A stretch of DNA of 64,000 nt from BMS3BBIN04 sp964552465 (GCA_964552465.1 CAZKGR010000005.1:1-64000), one strand, 5' to 3'; shown: positions 51,785-61,546, counted from the stretch's first letter. Program-made: numbers and translations. The notes: generated by a model not told the origin, from the sequence alone.

Positions 51785-52341
51785 GAAGCAAGTGGGTCAA
51801 GGCTATGGCTCGAATTCTGCTGGTTGTGGTAATGATGGCGTTCGCTGTATATCCTGTGCTGGGACGTACAATCGGGATTTCAACGAAGCTTGGTTCAATT
51901 GATATTCCGGAAACGTGGCAGGTTGAGTATGTATCAGACGACTCTGTCGTCGTGTTCTCGACGGACGGCTTGTCGTGCGTAACCCTTATCGCACCTAAGG
52001 ATACGCGATTATCCGAGTATTTACATATTCGAGCCAACGAGTTGCATATATCGAGATACGTGAGAAATGTTGATCGAGAGTGCCAGGAAAAAGCAGGAGC
52101 AACCAGCGCCGGTTTCGTTCAGGGGCTAATTCCTTTGAATAATGAACTTGCTGAAGTGCCAGACATGAGTGACTGGGTTGGTGACAACTGGAAAGAAGTG
52201 AATGGTATTCCGTCGCGTTACTTGTTCGTTGCGGCCTATAAAGCCGATGGACGGTTGTTCGTCATGGAGGCTGAAACGTTTACTGAGGGTGGTAGCCCGA
52301 TGTCGCTGAGTGAGATTCAACGGTCGTGGAAGTTGCCGTAG
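51775..52341 (+). CDS. hypothetical secreted protein
   Basis: This is 188 residues with a basic N terminus and hydrophobic core ILLVVVMMAFAVYPVLG, so it is secreted or membrane-anchored. The mature part (GSIDIPETWQVEYVSDDSVVVFSTDGLSCVTLIAPK...) is beta-rich, like PsbP/DcrB-type lipoprotein folds, but no family is certain. It is followed closely by a thioredoxin-like gene, suggesting a two-gene unit. It takes the place where dnaA would be expected upstream of rpmH. Confidence 0.65.
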   Translation: MALRSKWVKAMARILLVVVMMAFAVYPVLGRTIGISTKLGSIDIPETWQVEYVSDDSVVVFSTDGLSCVTLIAPKDTRLSEYLHIRANELHISRYVRNVDRECQEKAGATSAGFVQGLIPLNNELAEVPDMSDWVGDNWKEVNGIPSRYLFVAAYKADGRLFVMEAETFTEGGSPMSLSEIQRSWKLP

Positions 52342-52381
52342 TGAGCATATCTGGATAACTGAGAAGCAAAGGGGTCTGACG

Positions 52382-52930
52382 GTGGTGCTGGGGGAGCGGC
52401 TGATAGCCGCGTCAGTCTTTGAGTCTGGGCTGAAGTGGGCTCAATATCTGGAACGCGCCTCACGTTCGCATATCATGCAGATAAAGAGATATGAGAGTAT
52501 TGCTGGGGATGATCTGGAGCGATTCAAGCAGTTCAATTACTCTGCAAAAGCAATCGTCTTGACGGGAGAGAAGTGTGGAGATGGAGCCTGGGCAGTTCCA
52601 TACATCAACCGACTGCTCGAGCAAAATACCTCGATCGAAGTGCGATATTTCTTCAGAGACGACTGTCCTGAGCTGATGGATAGAATGGAGACGAATGGCA
52701 AACGTGCAATTCCCAAGTTGGCGATCCTGGACAAAGAGTACAGAGTTCTGGGAGAATGGGGCCCTTATCCTAAACCAATTCAACCGTATGTACATCGGCA
52801 TGTGGGTAAAGTAGAAAGATCTGAATGGTATCCGGAAGTCATTAAATATTACAGGGGTAACGGAGTGTGGGATTTGATGGACGAGATCTACGATCTTTTT
52901 GTCCAAGTGGACGACGCGCTTGGCCGTTGA
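52382..52930 (+). CDS. thioredoxin-family protein (Thioredoxin_9 type)
   Basis: About 182 residues from GTG 52382; the longer open frame to 52310 starts inside the previous gene. The fold signature is SAKAIVLTGEKCGDGAWAVPYINRLLEQ then IEVRYFFRDDCPELMDRM, GKRAIPKLAILDKEYRVLGEWGPYP. The usual C-x-x-C is replaced by CGDGAW: only the first cysteine remains, as in this family where W-C-x-D is common. The reducing role is therefore unclear. It is probably cytoplasmic. Confidence 0.75.
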   Translation: MVLGERLIAASVFESGLKWAQYLERASRSHIMQIKRYESIAGDDLERFKQFNYSAKAIVLTGEKCGDGAWAVPYINRLLEQNTSIEVRYFFRDDCPELMDRMETNGKRAIPKLAILDKEYRVLGEWGPYPKPIQPYVHRHVGKVERSEWYPEVIKYYRGNGVWDLMDEIYDLFVQVDDALGR

Positions 52931-53042
52931 CATGGAGAACCAGAAACCATGACCAGGACAGGCACGAATTGACTCACTACTGTACTTTGATGCAGATTAT
53001 CTTTGTAGGCACGACACATTTCGAGCTAACCGGACGGAGCCG

Positions 53043-55805
53043 ATGAAACGCGCAAACGTGATTTTGCTTTCCCTGCTGATCTTCCTGCTGTTTCCTGTCT
53101 ATTCATTTGCGAACACTACTACATCTCAACGGGTGTATGTCAAATTATTACTTGGCGGCGTCGAGCTCGATCAGTCAGCGACCCAGGAAATAGCAGCAAT
53201 GCCTGCGGTGATGACCGTGGAGGCCGCTGTTCCAGATGCGATGGTTCAATTAAGCCCGGAGTTTGGGCTCTGGCAACGGCTTACAATCGCGGCTGACGCG
53301 AACATGGACGCCGTATTAAGCGATCTGCGCGCGCTGCCAACGGTCACCATCGCAGAGCGAGCCCCAATACGTGAAATAACGGTTAAAGCGGGGTCAGAGC
53401 GTGAGGTTAGCGATCTACCTAACGATCCGCTGGCTAGCTTTCAGTGGCATTTGGCGACGGTGAACGCTTTCGCCGCCTGGGACGAAGCTCCAGCGGCCAG
53501 CGATGTCGTCGTCGCCATTCTCGACAACGGTGTCGATATCGATCATCCCGACCTGCAGTCAATCATCTGGACTAATCCAAGCGAAGTGGGTGGCCAAAGC
53601 GGTTATGATGATGACAGCAATGGGTTTGAAGACGACATCTACGGCTGGGACGCGTACGAGCAGGACGGGAATCCAGACGCGCCGTCGGACGTTGACAGCC
53701 CTGGACATGGCACCCACTGCTCGGGAATAGCTGCGGCAATCCACGATAATGGCGTCGGAGTTGTCGGCCTGGGTCGTGGTGCGAAGATCATGGCGGTTCG
53801 TATCGGCAGTGGACGCCAGATCTACAACACGGTTGAGGGTCTTGTCTATGCCGCAGTCAACGGCGCGGATGTGATTTCGATGTCCTTCGCAGGACCATCC
53901 GAATCCTCGCTTGAACGCGACATTATTGATTATGCCGTCAGCCAGGGTGCAGTGGTTGTCGCTGCTGCCGGCAACGAAGGATCGACCAATCTTACATATC
54001 CGGCGGCATATCCGAACGTGATAGCCGTAGCGGCAACGGATCTGGATAACGACATCGCCTCCTTCAGCAATCGGAGTTGGTGGGTGCAGGCCGCAGCCCC
54101 CGGAGTGGACATATTCAGCACATATATCAATGGATACGGGTATTCGACAGGCACCTCGATGGCGACACCGCTGGTTGCCGGATTGGTTGCAATGCTGAAG
54201 GGCAGCGATCCATCGATGAATCAGGCGGAGGTGTTAGCGCGCATACAGCAGGGCGCGCGTCCGATTGCAAATGCGCATTCACTGAACACGCCTGTTGGTG
54301 TTATTGATGCGTGGCGTTCGGTGCTGCCAGACCGTCCTGTGGTTGCGTTTAACGGGCTTTACGTCGACGATTCGGATGATGGGCGGCTGAGCGGCGGTGA
54401 AACAGCAGATGTTGTGTTCAACATGGAACTGCTTGGTGCGGGCGCAGAAAATCTCTCCCTCCGGCTTTTCCCGATCTACCCGTACGATTGGGAATATGAT
54501 ATCTCAGGTGAATACACTTCCACTGGGCAATCGGTTGGAGAGTTTGATGCAACGTTCTCTGTAAACGTCTACGACAACTATCCAACCCAGACCGACCATC
54601 CTGCGGTTTTGATCGTTGACGCTGATGGCTGGGAGGACACGCTGTCGGTACGCATTCCGGTTGATTTGCCGTACGTAACGGTTCGTGGTGGTGATTTGAT
54701 TGCCTCCGTCAGCGATTATGGCGCGATCGGGTACAAAGATTACGTGTCGAACGAAGTCCAATCTGACGGCGTAGGTCTGGCGGGCGACTTCATCGGCCAG
54801 TTATACCACGGATCGTTTATTATCACCAATCAGGTGAATGTCAGCGACAACGCGTATGGTTCAGGTGGTGGTAACAGTCACGATTTTGAAGTGAAATCTG
54901 GTATGCACTGGGCGCCAGTTGCTGGCCCTGACGGGCGGGAAACCTGGCAATGCACATATTCTGACCAGCAATCAAATAGTCCGGTGGATGTTGAAGTGCG
55001 CCAGACGGTTACGGCGTACGAAGATGGCGGCAATATCGTTTACGTTGATTATGCCGTCAAGCGGCGTATTGGCTCGCCCGACGATATGTTCGTGGGTGTT
55101 TTCTGCGATTGGGACATTCTTAATCTGATGACCAATACCGTGCGTTATAACAGCGCACTACGGCTTTCGTATATGCGTGGCTCGGGGTACAATGGGATGA
55201 CGCGTTACGCCGGCGTGGTCGCGTTGGGCAACAAAAACATTTCGGGTGTTCGCGCAATTAACAACGCAACCTACGACTACTCTGATTCTGAAAAAATTGA
55301 CTACATGAGCAATGGAACTCATCAGGCAGCCACCACCCAGGAGAGTGACTGGTCGCACATCATCGCGGTTGAGTTGGACAACGTAGGCTCCACTTCGTAT
55401 CAGACTGCAAGTTTCGCGATTGTTTCGGCTGAAACAGAACAGGCGCTGCTTGATTTTGCTGCCGAAGCATTGGCGACGCACGGTTCGCCAGACGCTCCTC
55501 CTCCAGCACAGAATGGAGGCTTGCCGGCACGGTTCGAGCTATCACGTGCGTGGCCAAACCCGTTCAACGCATCCTCAAGGATCAGTCTGTCGCTGAATAT
55601 GAGTTCCGACATTGCTTTGACGGTATACGATGTGCTTGGCAGGAGCGTGGCAACGTTATACTCTGGCACCTTGTCAGCCGGTTCGCACGATTTCACATGG
55701 AACGGTCTATCTGGTAGTGGACATCCGGTCGCGGCGGGTGTATACATTATCGAGGCAAGGACAGAAAATCTGCATGCACGTCAGAAGGTTGTTCTTGTTA
55801 AATAG
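53043..55805 (+). CDS. secreted subtilisin-like serine protease with C-terminal sorting domain
   Basis: This 920-residue S8 peptidase has a signal peptide (MKRANVILLSLLIFLLFPVYSFA), a prodomain (about 25-130), and a catalytic domain with the triad segments VVVAILDNGVDIDHPDL (Asp), DSPGHGTHCSGIAAA (His) and GYSTGTSMATPLVAGLVAML (Ser), plus the oxyanion NEG region AAAGNEGS. Two beta-rich domains follow (about 430-800). The last 85 residues are a PNP sorting domain (SRAWPNPFNASSRISL, VYDVLGRSVATL, VAAGVYIIEA, KVVLVK). It is probably exported to the surface by a type IX-like route and likely digests external protein. Confidence 0.92.
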   Translation: MKRANVILLSLLIFLLFPVYSFANTTTSQRVYVKLLLGGVELDQSATQEIAAMPAVMTVEAAVPDAMVQLSPEFGLWQRLTIAADANMDAVLSDLRALPTVTIAERAPIREITVKAGSEREVSDLPNDPLASFQWHLATVNAFAAWDEAPAASDVVVAILDNGVDIDHPDLQSIIWTNPSEVGGQSGYDDDSNGFEDDIYGWDAYEQDGNPDAPSDVDSPGHGTHCSGIAAAIHDNGVGVVGLGRGAKIMAVRIGSGRQIYNTVEGLVYAAVNGADVISMSFAGPSESSLERDIIDYAVSQGAVVVAAAGNEGSTNLTYPAAYPNVIAVAATDLDNDIASFSNRSWWVQAAAPGVDIFSTYINGYGYSTGTSMATPLVAGLVAMLKGSDPSMNQAEVLARIQQGARPIANAHSLNTPVGVIDAWRSVLPDRPVVAFNGLYVDDSDDGRLSGGETADVVFNMELLGAGAENLSLRLFPIYPYDWEYDISGEYTSTGQSVGEFDATFSVNVYDNYPTQTDHPAVLIVDADGWEDTLSVRIPVDLPYVTVRGGDLIASVSDYGAIGYKDYVSNEVQSDGVGLAGDFIGQLYHGSFIITNQVNVSDNAYGSGGGNSHDFEVKSGMHWAPVAGPDGRETWQCTYSDQQSNSPVDVEVRQTVTAYEDGGNIVYVDYAVKRRIGSPDDMFVGVFCDWDILNLMTNTVRYNSALRLSYMRGSGYNGMTRYAGVVALGNKNISGVRAINNATYDYSDSEKIDYMSNGTHQAATTQESDWSHIIAVELDNVGSTSYQTASFAIVSAETEQALLDFAAEALATHGSPDAPPPAQNGGLPARFELSRAWPNPFNASSRISLSLNMSSDIALTVYDVLGRSVATLYSGTLSAGSHDFTWNGLSGSGHPVAAGVYIIEARTENLHARQKVVLVK

Positions 55806-55854
55806 AGTCCGGTTCAGGACTTTGAGTCTAAATCGGAATCGCACTCAAGCTTTT

Positions 55855-55883
55855 AAACCGGACACTCGTGTCCGGTTTTTTCA
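55855..55883. terminator. bidirectional terminator hairpin
   Basis: AAACCGGACAC, loop TC, GTGTCCGGTTT, then TTT. An 11 bp perfect stem 50 bases after the protease stop. Stem sequence shared with 26361. Confidence 0.8.
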
Positions 55884-55930
55884 TACCAACGGCATTTATG
55901 TCTTAGATCATCTCCCGTTCTGAGAGAGAG

Positions 55931-55960
55931 AAATGCCGCGGACTTAAGTCCGTGGCATTT
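55931..55960. terminator. palindrome between converging genes
   Basis: AAATGCC-G-CGGACTT and AAGTCCG-T-GGCATTT, a 15 bp inverted repeat with one G-T pair and no loop, followed by TT. Close to the 21146 palindrome. It probably ends transcription of the leuC-like gene. Confidence 0.65.
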
Positions 55961-56001
55961 TTATTCCTCAAAACACATACCTCGCAATTCGCACCTGAAG
56001 T

Positions 56002-57324
56002 CTATGACATTGCCGCCGTAGGTGTCAGCTTCGCACCCTTCAACTCTTCGCGAATCCGTTCCATATCCACCGGGAATTCACGTGGATCGGTGATCTTGCC
56101 GGTCAGTGCAGTCGCTGCGGCTGTATGCGGGCTGGCGAGGAAGATTTCCGATTCCGGGTTACCCATCCGACCGCGGAAGTTGCGGTTCGAGGTGGACAAC
56201 GTCTTCTCCGTGTCTGCCGGAGCGCCCATGTGGTTTCCCATGCACGGTCCGCATCCCGGTGTAGCCAGGGTTGCGCCAGCGTTGATCAGCTTCGGGACGT
56301 AACCGAGGTTCATCGCATCGAGCATGACGCGGCTGCTTGCCGGAATCACAACGAGGCGGGTTCCAGCTGGAACATGTTTTCCATCGAGCACATGCGCGAG
56401 GATAGCGAGATCATCAAGGCGTGCGTTGTTGCAACTGCCAACGAACACCTGCTCAATGTTTTCACCGACGTAGTCCGAGACGGGACCAACGTTATCAACC
56501 GTATGGGGAGCGGCAAGCTGCGGAGTCAAGTTGTTCAAGTCGAAATCGAGCACCTCGTCATACTCACAATCGTCGTCGGAGAAGATCGGCGAGTAATCGC
56601 TCTTCGCTCGGCCTTCGAGGTAGTCGTAGACGATTTGGTTTGGCGGGACATAGCCGACCTTTGCGCCCATTTCGACGGCGAGGTTACAAATAGTCATTCG
56701 TTCAGACACGCTGAAGTTGGCAGCCGCCGGCCCGGTGTATTCGATAGCACGATAAAGGGCACCATCGGCGCGAATTGTTCCGGCAATGTGCAGCGCGATA
56801 TCCTTGACATAGACTCCAGTCGGCAGCTCGCCATTCAGATTCATCCGCATCGTTTCCGGAACCCGGAACCAGACCTTTCCGGTAGCCATGATGACAGCGG
56901 TTTCACTGCGGGTGACACCAGTTCCGAAAGCTCCGAACGCACCGTAGGTGGTCGAATGCGAGTCCGAGCCAGTCATGATCGTGCCGGGCAGGCAATGACC
57001 GTTTTCGCCCATCACCTGGTGGCAAATGCCGTTGTTGATGTCGTAGAAGTTCTTTATTCCGTGCTTGCGAACAAACTCACGGATTGCCTTGTGGTTGTTG
57101 GCGAAGGTGGCGTTTGCCGGCGGGACACAGTGGTCTAGCGCGATCAGGTGGATGTTCGGGTTGTAGAGGTTTTCCACACCGATCTTCTCGAAAGTTTTCG
57201 AGATGGCGGCGGTGTTGTCATGGCTCATCGCAACGTCTGGAATAACTTCGACGATCTGGCCAGGTACGACTTCGCTCTCTCCGCTGTACTTGGCGAGGAT
57301 CTTTTCGCTGAATGTTTTGCCCAT
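56002..57324 (-). CDS. LeuC/homoaconitase-type hydro-lyase large subunit
   Basis: The 440-residue aconitase-superfamily protein isomerises 2-hydroxy acids such as isopropylmalate or homocitrate. Motifs: TGSDSHSTTYGAFGAFGTGVTRSET, and cluster cysteines in FVGSCNNARLDDL and GCGPCMGNHMGAP. The sequence also has the NFRGRMGNPESEIFLASPHTAAATAL segment shared by isopropylmalate isomerase and homoaconitase. The small subunit (LeuD) and other leucine or lysine genes are absent from the window. Start MGKTFSEKIL at 57324. The substrate is not settled. Confidence 0.88.
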   Translation of the reverse strand: MGKTFSEKILAKYSGESEVVPGQIVEVIPDVAMSHDNTAAISKTFEKIGVENLYNPNIHLIALDHCVPPANATFANNHKAIREFVRKHGIKNFYDINNGICHQVMGENGHCLPGTIMTGSDSHSTTYGAFGAFGTGVTRSETAVIMATGKVWFRVPETMRMNLNGELPTGVYVKDIALHIAGTIRADGALYRAIEYTGPAAANFSVSERMTICNLAVEMGAKVGYVPPNQIVYDYLEGRAKSDYSPIFSDDDCEYDEVLDFDLNNLTPQLAAPHTVDNVGPVSDYVGENIEQVFVGSCNNARLDDLAILAHVLDGKHVPAGTRLVVIPASSRVMLDAMNLGYVPKLINAGATLATPGCGPCMGNHMGAPADTEKTLSTSNRNFRGRMGNPESEIFLASPHTAAATALTGKITDPREFPVDMERIREELKGAKLTPTAAMS

Positions 57325-57642
57325 CCGTGGCCTCATCGATGTGGTAATTTCCTGGAAGACCTTGCAACTGTTGGGGAGACGAAGTGTGTAACGGTTATTA
57401 TCTCGCCCACGGAATGACGAATGTACGGCTCCACTTATCCTGGCGCAAAGGGCTCAGGTGCACGGCAGGCGGCTTGATCGGGGGCTCACTAAATTTGCAG
57501 TACAAATCGATACGGGATTGTCATACACTTCCGTTCAAAAGCTTATCTTTCACGATCTGGAGCAATGACTGAGTGGGTAGAGCCGGAGGGATTATGTGTA
57601 TTCGATCTCGTCTGAATCCGCCCGCCAGAGATAGGAAAGATC
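57325..57642. promoter_or_regulatory. divergent intergenic region
   Basis: About 318 bases between a leftward leuC-like gene and a rightward operon. No repeat family member or RNA is seen. It must hold the promoter of the four-gene operon. Confidence 0.35.
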
Positions 57643-60021
57643 ATGGCAAAAGCCGACTTGCATATTCATTCAAAGTTCTCGAACCGCCCATCTGAATGGG
57701 TGTTGCAACGGTTAGGCGCTCAGCAAAGCTATACCACGCCAGAAGACGTGTATCAGCGGGCTAAAGAGGCGGGGATGAGCTATGTAACAATCACCGACCA
57801 CAACACCTTCGAAGGTTCGGCGATTCTGGCGGAAAAATACGAGGATGCGTTCACTGGTGCACAGCTGACCACATATTTCGAGGATGGTTGCAAGATTCAC
57901 CTGCTGGTGTGGGGATTTACGCCCGACCAGTTTGACCAGATGGTCAGCATTCGCAAGAACATTTTCGAATTGCGAGAATATGTTCTCAGCGAAAAAATTG
58001 CGTACAGCGTTGCGCATGCTACATACAACCTGAATAACAAACTCGAGCTGAAACATCTGGAAAAAATGGTACTGTTGTTTGATGTGTTTGAATCACGTAA
58101 CGGAGCTCAGAACAAGGCCAGCAACCGGGCGTTGTACTACTACTTGAAGCATCTGAACGAGGCTGGGCTGCAAGCGCTTTCAGACCGTCATCAGATCAAG
58201 CCAATTGGTCCCGATTCGTGGACGAAAGGATTTACGGGCGGTTCGGACGATCACGCTAACCTGTTTATCGGCCGCACATACACGATGGTTAATGCCGCCA
58301 ACATAGAAGGATTTCTGAAAGCGATTCGTCATAAGAAATCTTTCGCCGAGGGCCGGACCAACGATTTTCAAACGCTCGCGTTCACCGTATATAAAGTCGG
58401 GCACGAATTTTCGAAGACGAAGAGCCGTCCATTAAGCTACACGCCGCTGGCCAGCGTTCCAGACATGATCTTTGGTCATGAAAAACCGAGCTTGATCGAT
58501 AGCCTGCTCGTACTCGGGATGAAGGCGGAATCTGGATATCGTCGGGGTGTCGCCGACCTGGTGGACGAAATTCGCCGCAAGAAAGACCCAACGATCGAAG
58601 GCAATATCGATCTCGTGTATGACCGCATCGCTGATATTGTGGACGACTTGATTGCGGGCACGATTGATAACGTCCTGGACAAGATGAAAACCGGCGATCT
58701 GTTTTCGCTTGCGAAAGAAGTTTCAGCCGCCTTGCCAGGCATGTTCCTCCTGGTTCCGTTCTTCACCAGCTTGAAGTTGATCACTCACAACGCAGATCTG
58801 TTGGAGCAACTCCGGCAGCAGGTTCCGGAGCACAGAAATCGGCGTATTCTATGGTTTACCGATACGTTAATCGACTTGAATGGACCGTCGGTTACGTTGA
58901 AAAATATGGGTTGGGCGTTCTATCAGCACGGGATCGATGTCAAGATTGTTTCGTGTATTGAGCCTGAGGAAATGACAGATGATTTACCGCCAAACACGGT
59001 AAACCTGCCCTACATCTTTAAGTTTGATTTGCCGTATTACGAATCATATACAATGATGATCCCATCAGTATTGAAGGCTATGAAGGAGCTTCAAGCGTTC
59101 GAACCAGATGAAGTTTTTATTTCGACACCCGGCCCTGTTGGTGTGTTAGGGTTGGTGCTGGCAAAATTGTTGTCAGTACGAGCCGTAGGCATTTACCATA
59201 CCGATTTCACCAACGAGCTCGGTGAGATAATGGAAGATATAGACGATAATTCCGCAAACATCGTTGAAGAGTTTGTTCGTTGGTTCTACAACCAGATGGA
59301 CGAAATCAAAGTGCCGACCCAATCGTATATCGACATCCTCAGTAAACGTGGCGTGTCACCGGATAAAATGTCTGTATTTCCACGGTTGATAGATCACGAA
59401 ACGTTCTACCGTCTCGATCCCGACGAGTGGGGCGCCTACCGGATCCCGTTCGATGAGGGCGTGAATTTCATTTATGCGGGACGTGTGTCCAAAGACAAGA
59501 ACCTTGAATTTCTGCTAGAGGTGATCGACAGGTTGTTCGCTGACAACGATGATGTGAATTTCATTTTCGTCGGTGACGGACCGTTCCGCACGGAGATGGA
59601 ATCGCGGTTGAAGAAACATGTAAACCGGGTCCATTTCTACGGACGCGTGCCACACGACGACCTACCAAAGCTGTATTCCCAAGCGGATGCGCTGGTTTTT
59701 CCCAGTACGACCGACACCTTCGGCATGGTTGTTCTCGAAGCGCAGTGCTGCCACATGCCTGCGTTCGTCTCAGACATCGGCGGACCAAAGGAAATCGTTA
59801 TCCACGAAGAGACCGGGTGGGTGTTGCCAGCTTTAAATGCGGATAAATGGACCGCCGCGCTTCTGGATTATGCGAACATGGTTGCAAAATCGAAGGATGA
59901 TGCGGAAGCCATGCGCCAGGAGGCTGGTCGCAAAGCGCGCGAACGGTATGGATTGAACGCGGTGCTGAAGGGCTTGACGAGCGAAGAACTTATTCCCCGT
60001 CCACGTGTGTTGACGGATTGA
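57643..60021 (+). CDS. PHP-domain and glycosyltransferase (GT4-type) fusion
   Basis: The 792-residue protein has two catalytic modules. Residues 1-260 are a PHP phosphoesterase domain with metal motifs ADLHIHSKFSN (H-x-H), ITDHNTF, a mid-domain ESRNG, and TGGSDDHANLF. A helical linker of about 140 residues follows, with a hydrophobic stretch AALPGMFLLVPFFTSLKL that may touch the membrane. Residues 400-790 are a GT-B glycosyltransferase of the group 1/GT4 type: RRILWFTDTLIDLNGPSVTL, GIYHTDFTNELG, NFIYAGRVSKDKNLEFLLEV and the donor site FPSTTDTFGMVVLEAQCC. It probably hydrolyses a phosphoester and transfers a sugar to a lipid or other acceptor. First of four coupled genes. Confidence 0.88.
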   Translation: MAKADLHIHSKFSNRPSEWVLQRLGAQQSYTTPEDVYQRAKEAGMSYVTITDHNTFEGSAILAEKYEDAFTGAQLTTYFEDGCKIHLLVWGFTPDQFDQMVSIRKNIFELREYVLSEKIAYSVAHATYNLNNKLELKHLEKMVLLFDVFESRNGAQNKASNRALYYYLKHLNEAGLQALSDRHQIKPIGPDSWTKGFTGGSDDHANLFIGRTYTMVNAANIEGFLKAIRHKKSFAEGRTNDFQTLAFTVYKVGHEFSKTKSRPLSYTPLASVPDMIFGHEKPSLIDSLLVLGMKAESGYRRGVADLVDEIRRKKDPTIEGNIDLVYDRIADIVDDLIAGTIDNVLDKMKTGDLFSLAKEVSAALPGMFLLVPFFTSLKLITHNADLLEQLRQQVPEHRNRRILWFTDTLIDLNGPSVTLKNMGWAFYQHGIDVKIVSCIEPEEMTDDLPPNTVNLPYIFKFDLPYYESYTMMIPSVLKAMKELQAFEPDEVFISTPGPVGVLGLVLAKLLSVRAVGIYHTDFTNELGEIMEDIDDNSANIVEEFVRWFYNQMDEIKVPTQSYIDILSKRGVSPDKMSVFPRLIDHETFYRLDPDEWGAYRIPFDEGVNFIYAGRVSKDKNLEFLLEVIDRLFADNDDVNFIFVGDGPFRTEMESRLKKHVNRVHFYGRVPHDDLPKLYSQADALVFPSTTDTFGMVVLEAQCCHMPAFVSDIGGPKEIVIHEETGWVLPALNADKWTAALLDYANMVAKSKDDAEAMRQEAGRKARERYGLNAVLKGLTSEELIPRPRVLTD

Positions 60022-60028
60022 TGTAACG

Positions 60029-61546
60029 ATGGCAGACTACGACGCAATCGTCATCGGCAGCGGAGCTGGCGGTGGAACAGCCGCCTGGGCCTTATCCCGT
60101 GCGGGCAAGAAGGTGTTGCTGCTCGAGCGCGGGAAGCGTTTCAACGATCCTCACGCGATGCAGGACGAAGCGGAGATGCTCGTCCGTATGCACCCATTCG
60201 AGGATCGAGATATCTGGATGAATGAGAAGTTGCGGCGTTTGTATGTCGGTGGCGTAACTGGAGGTGGAACATCGCTTTACGGTGCCGTGCTACTTCGTCC
60301 ATCTCCCGAAGACTTCAATCCCGGAAAATGGTATTCACAATATATTCCCCGCAAACAGTGGGATTGGCCGGTCTCGTACGATGATTTCGAATCGTACTAT
60401 GAGCAAGCCGAGAATCTGTATCGTGTTGCCGCCAGCGCCCGAAATCCCATGCTGCACGTGGGAAAACGAGGCTCGCCGTATCCTCAAACACCTGATCATT
60501 TGGTTCCCATCAGCAAGTGGATTGCCCGCGGAGTAGAACGGTGCGGGTATACGCCGTTCAGGCTCCCGCTGGCGATTGACAAGTCTACCTGCCTGCGCTG
60601 CCCAAGCTGTCCGGGGTATATGTGCCCCACCGACGCCCGGTCGTCAACATTGAACCGTTGCATTGAGCCAGCAATGCGCGATAACAACCTCGATGTATGG
60701 GACGATAGTGAGGCGACTGAACTGATCTATGAAACAGTGCCAGGCGCTGTTGATGCTCGAATCAAATCGGTTCGTGTTCGCAAGGATCGGCAGACCATTG
60801 AGGCGACGGCTGAAACGTATCTCGTAGCCGCAGGGGCGATCGGGACGCCGGTGTTGCTGCAACACTCGGATCTCGGCGGACAATCAAACCAACTCGGTCG
60901 CAATTACATGTACCACGATGGCGGCATTGCTATTGGTATCTATTACCACCCGACAGGTGCGGCGGACATCTTCGCCAAGCAGATTGGCTTCACCGATTTG
61001 TATTTCGGCACGGAAGACTTCCCGTTCAAGCTCGGTTACGCGCAGGTGCTGCCAATCCCGGGGCCGTTATCTATCAAGGAAAACTTGCCGTTCCCGCTGC
61101 CGGAAAGTGTAGCGCGGTTCATGCACGAGCGGATGGTAACCATTGCCGGCGCAGTCGAGGATTTGCCTCAGGCGGAGAACCGGGTGCGGTTGCTTCGCGA
61201 TGGACGTATTGACGTTCGGCACAAGTTCCATCCATTTGATACATTCAGGGCGAACTTCTACAAGCGAGAGCTGGTCAAGGTTATGTGGGCTTCTGATGCG
61301 CAGATGGTTGTTGGTGCGACTGGCGAGGCAGATGAAACACACACCGCGCATCAGGTTGGCACGGCCCGTTTTGGCACAGATCCAGACGCCGCTGTCCTCG
61401 ATCCGAACTGCCGGATCTTTGGAACGGAAAACGGGTACGTTGTTGACGGCAGCTTCATGCCAACGTCTTTGGGTGTTGGACCAGCGCTTACGATTATTGC
61501 AAATTCGCTTCGTGTCAGTGACTATATCCTTGCGGAGGGATCTTGA
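60029..61546 (+). CDS. GMC-family FAD oxidoreductase
   Basis: This 505-residue glucose-methanol-choline oxidoreductase has FAD motif AIVIGSGAGGGTAAWALSRAG, second signature VGGVTGGGTSLYGAVLLRP, and a C-terminal catalytic region HTAHQVGTARFGTDPD...VDGSFMPTSLGVGPALTIIANS. The histidine of HQVGTARFG is the expected base. A cysteine cluster CLRCPSCPGYMC (near residue 190) is of the type seen in the alcohol dehydrogenase and oxidase branch. It oxidises an alcohol or sugar, in the cytoplasm as no signal is present. It begins 8 bases after the fusion gene and overlaps the next by four bases. Confidence 0.9.
   Translation: MADYDAIVIGSGAGGGTAAWALSRAGKKVLLLERGKRFNDPHAMQDEAEMLVRMHPFEDRDIWMNEKLRRLYVGGVTGGGTSLYGAVLLRPSPEDFNPGKWYSQYIPRKQWDWPVSYDDFESYYEQAENLYRVAASARNPMLHVGKRGSPYPQTPDHLVPISKWIARGVERCGYTPFRLPLAIDKSTCLRCPSCPGYMCPTDARSSTLNRCIEPAMRDNNLDVWDDSEATELIYETVPGAVDARIKSVRVRKDRQTIEATAETYLVAAGAIGTPVLLQHSDLGGQSNQLGRNYMYHDGGIAIGIYYHPTGAADIFAKQIGFTDLYFGTEDFPFKLGYAQVLPIPGPLSIKENLPFPLPESVARFMHERMVTIAGAVEDLPQAENRVRLLRDGRIDVRHKFHPFDTFRANFYKRELVKVMWASDAQMVVGATGEADETHTAHQVGTARFGTDPDAAVLDPNCRIFGTENGYVVDGSFMPTSLGVGPALTIIANSLRVSDYILAEGS

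Noticed and set aside
56125..57138. Open frame of 337 codons on the plus strand opposite the leuC-like gene
   Set aside because: Antisense shadow of a strongly conserved aconitase-family gene.
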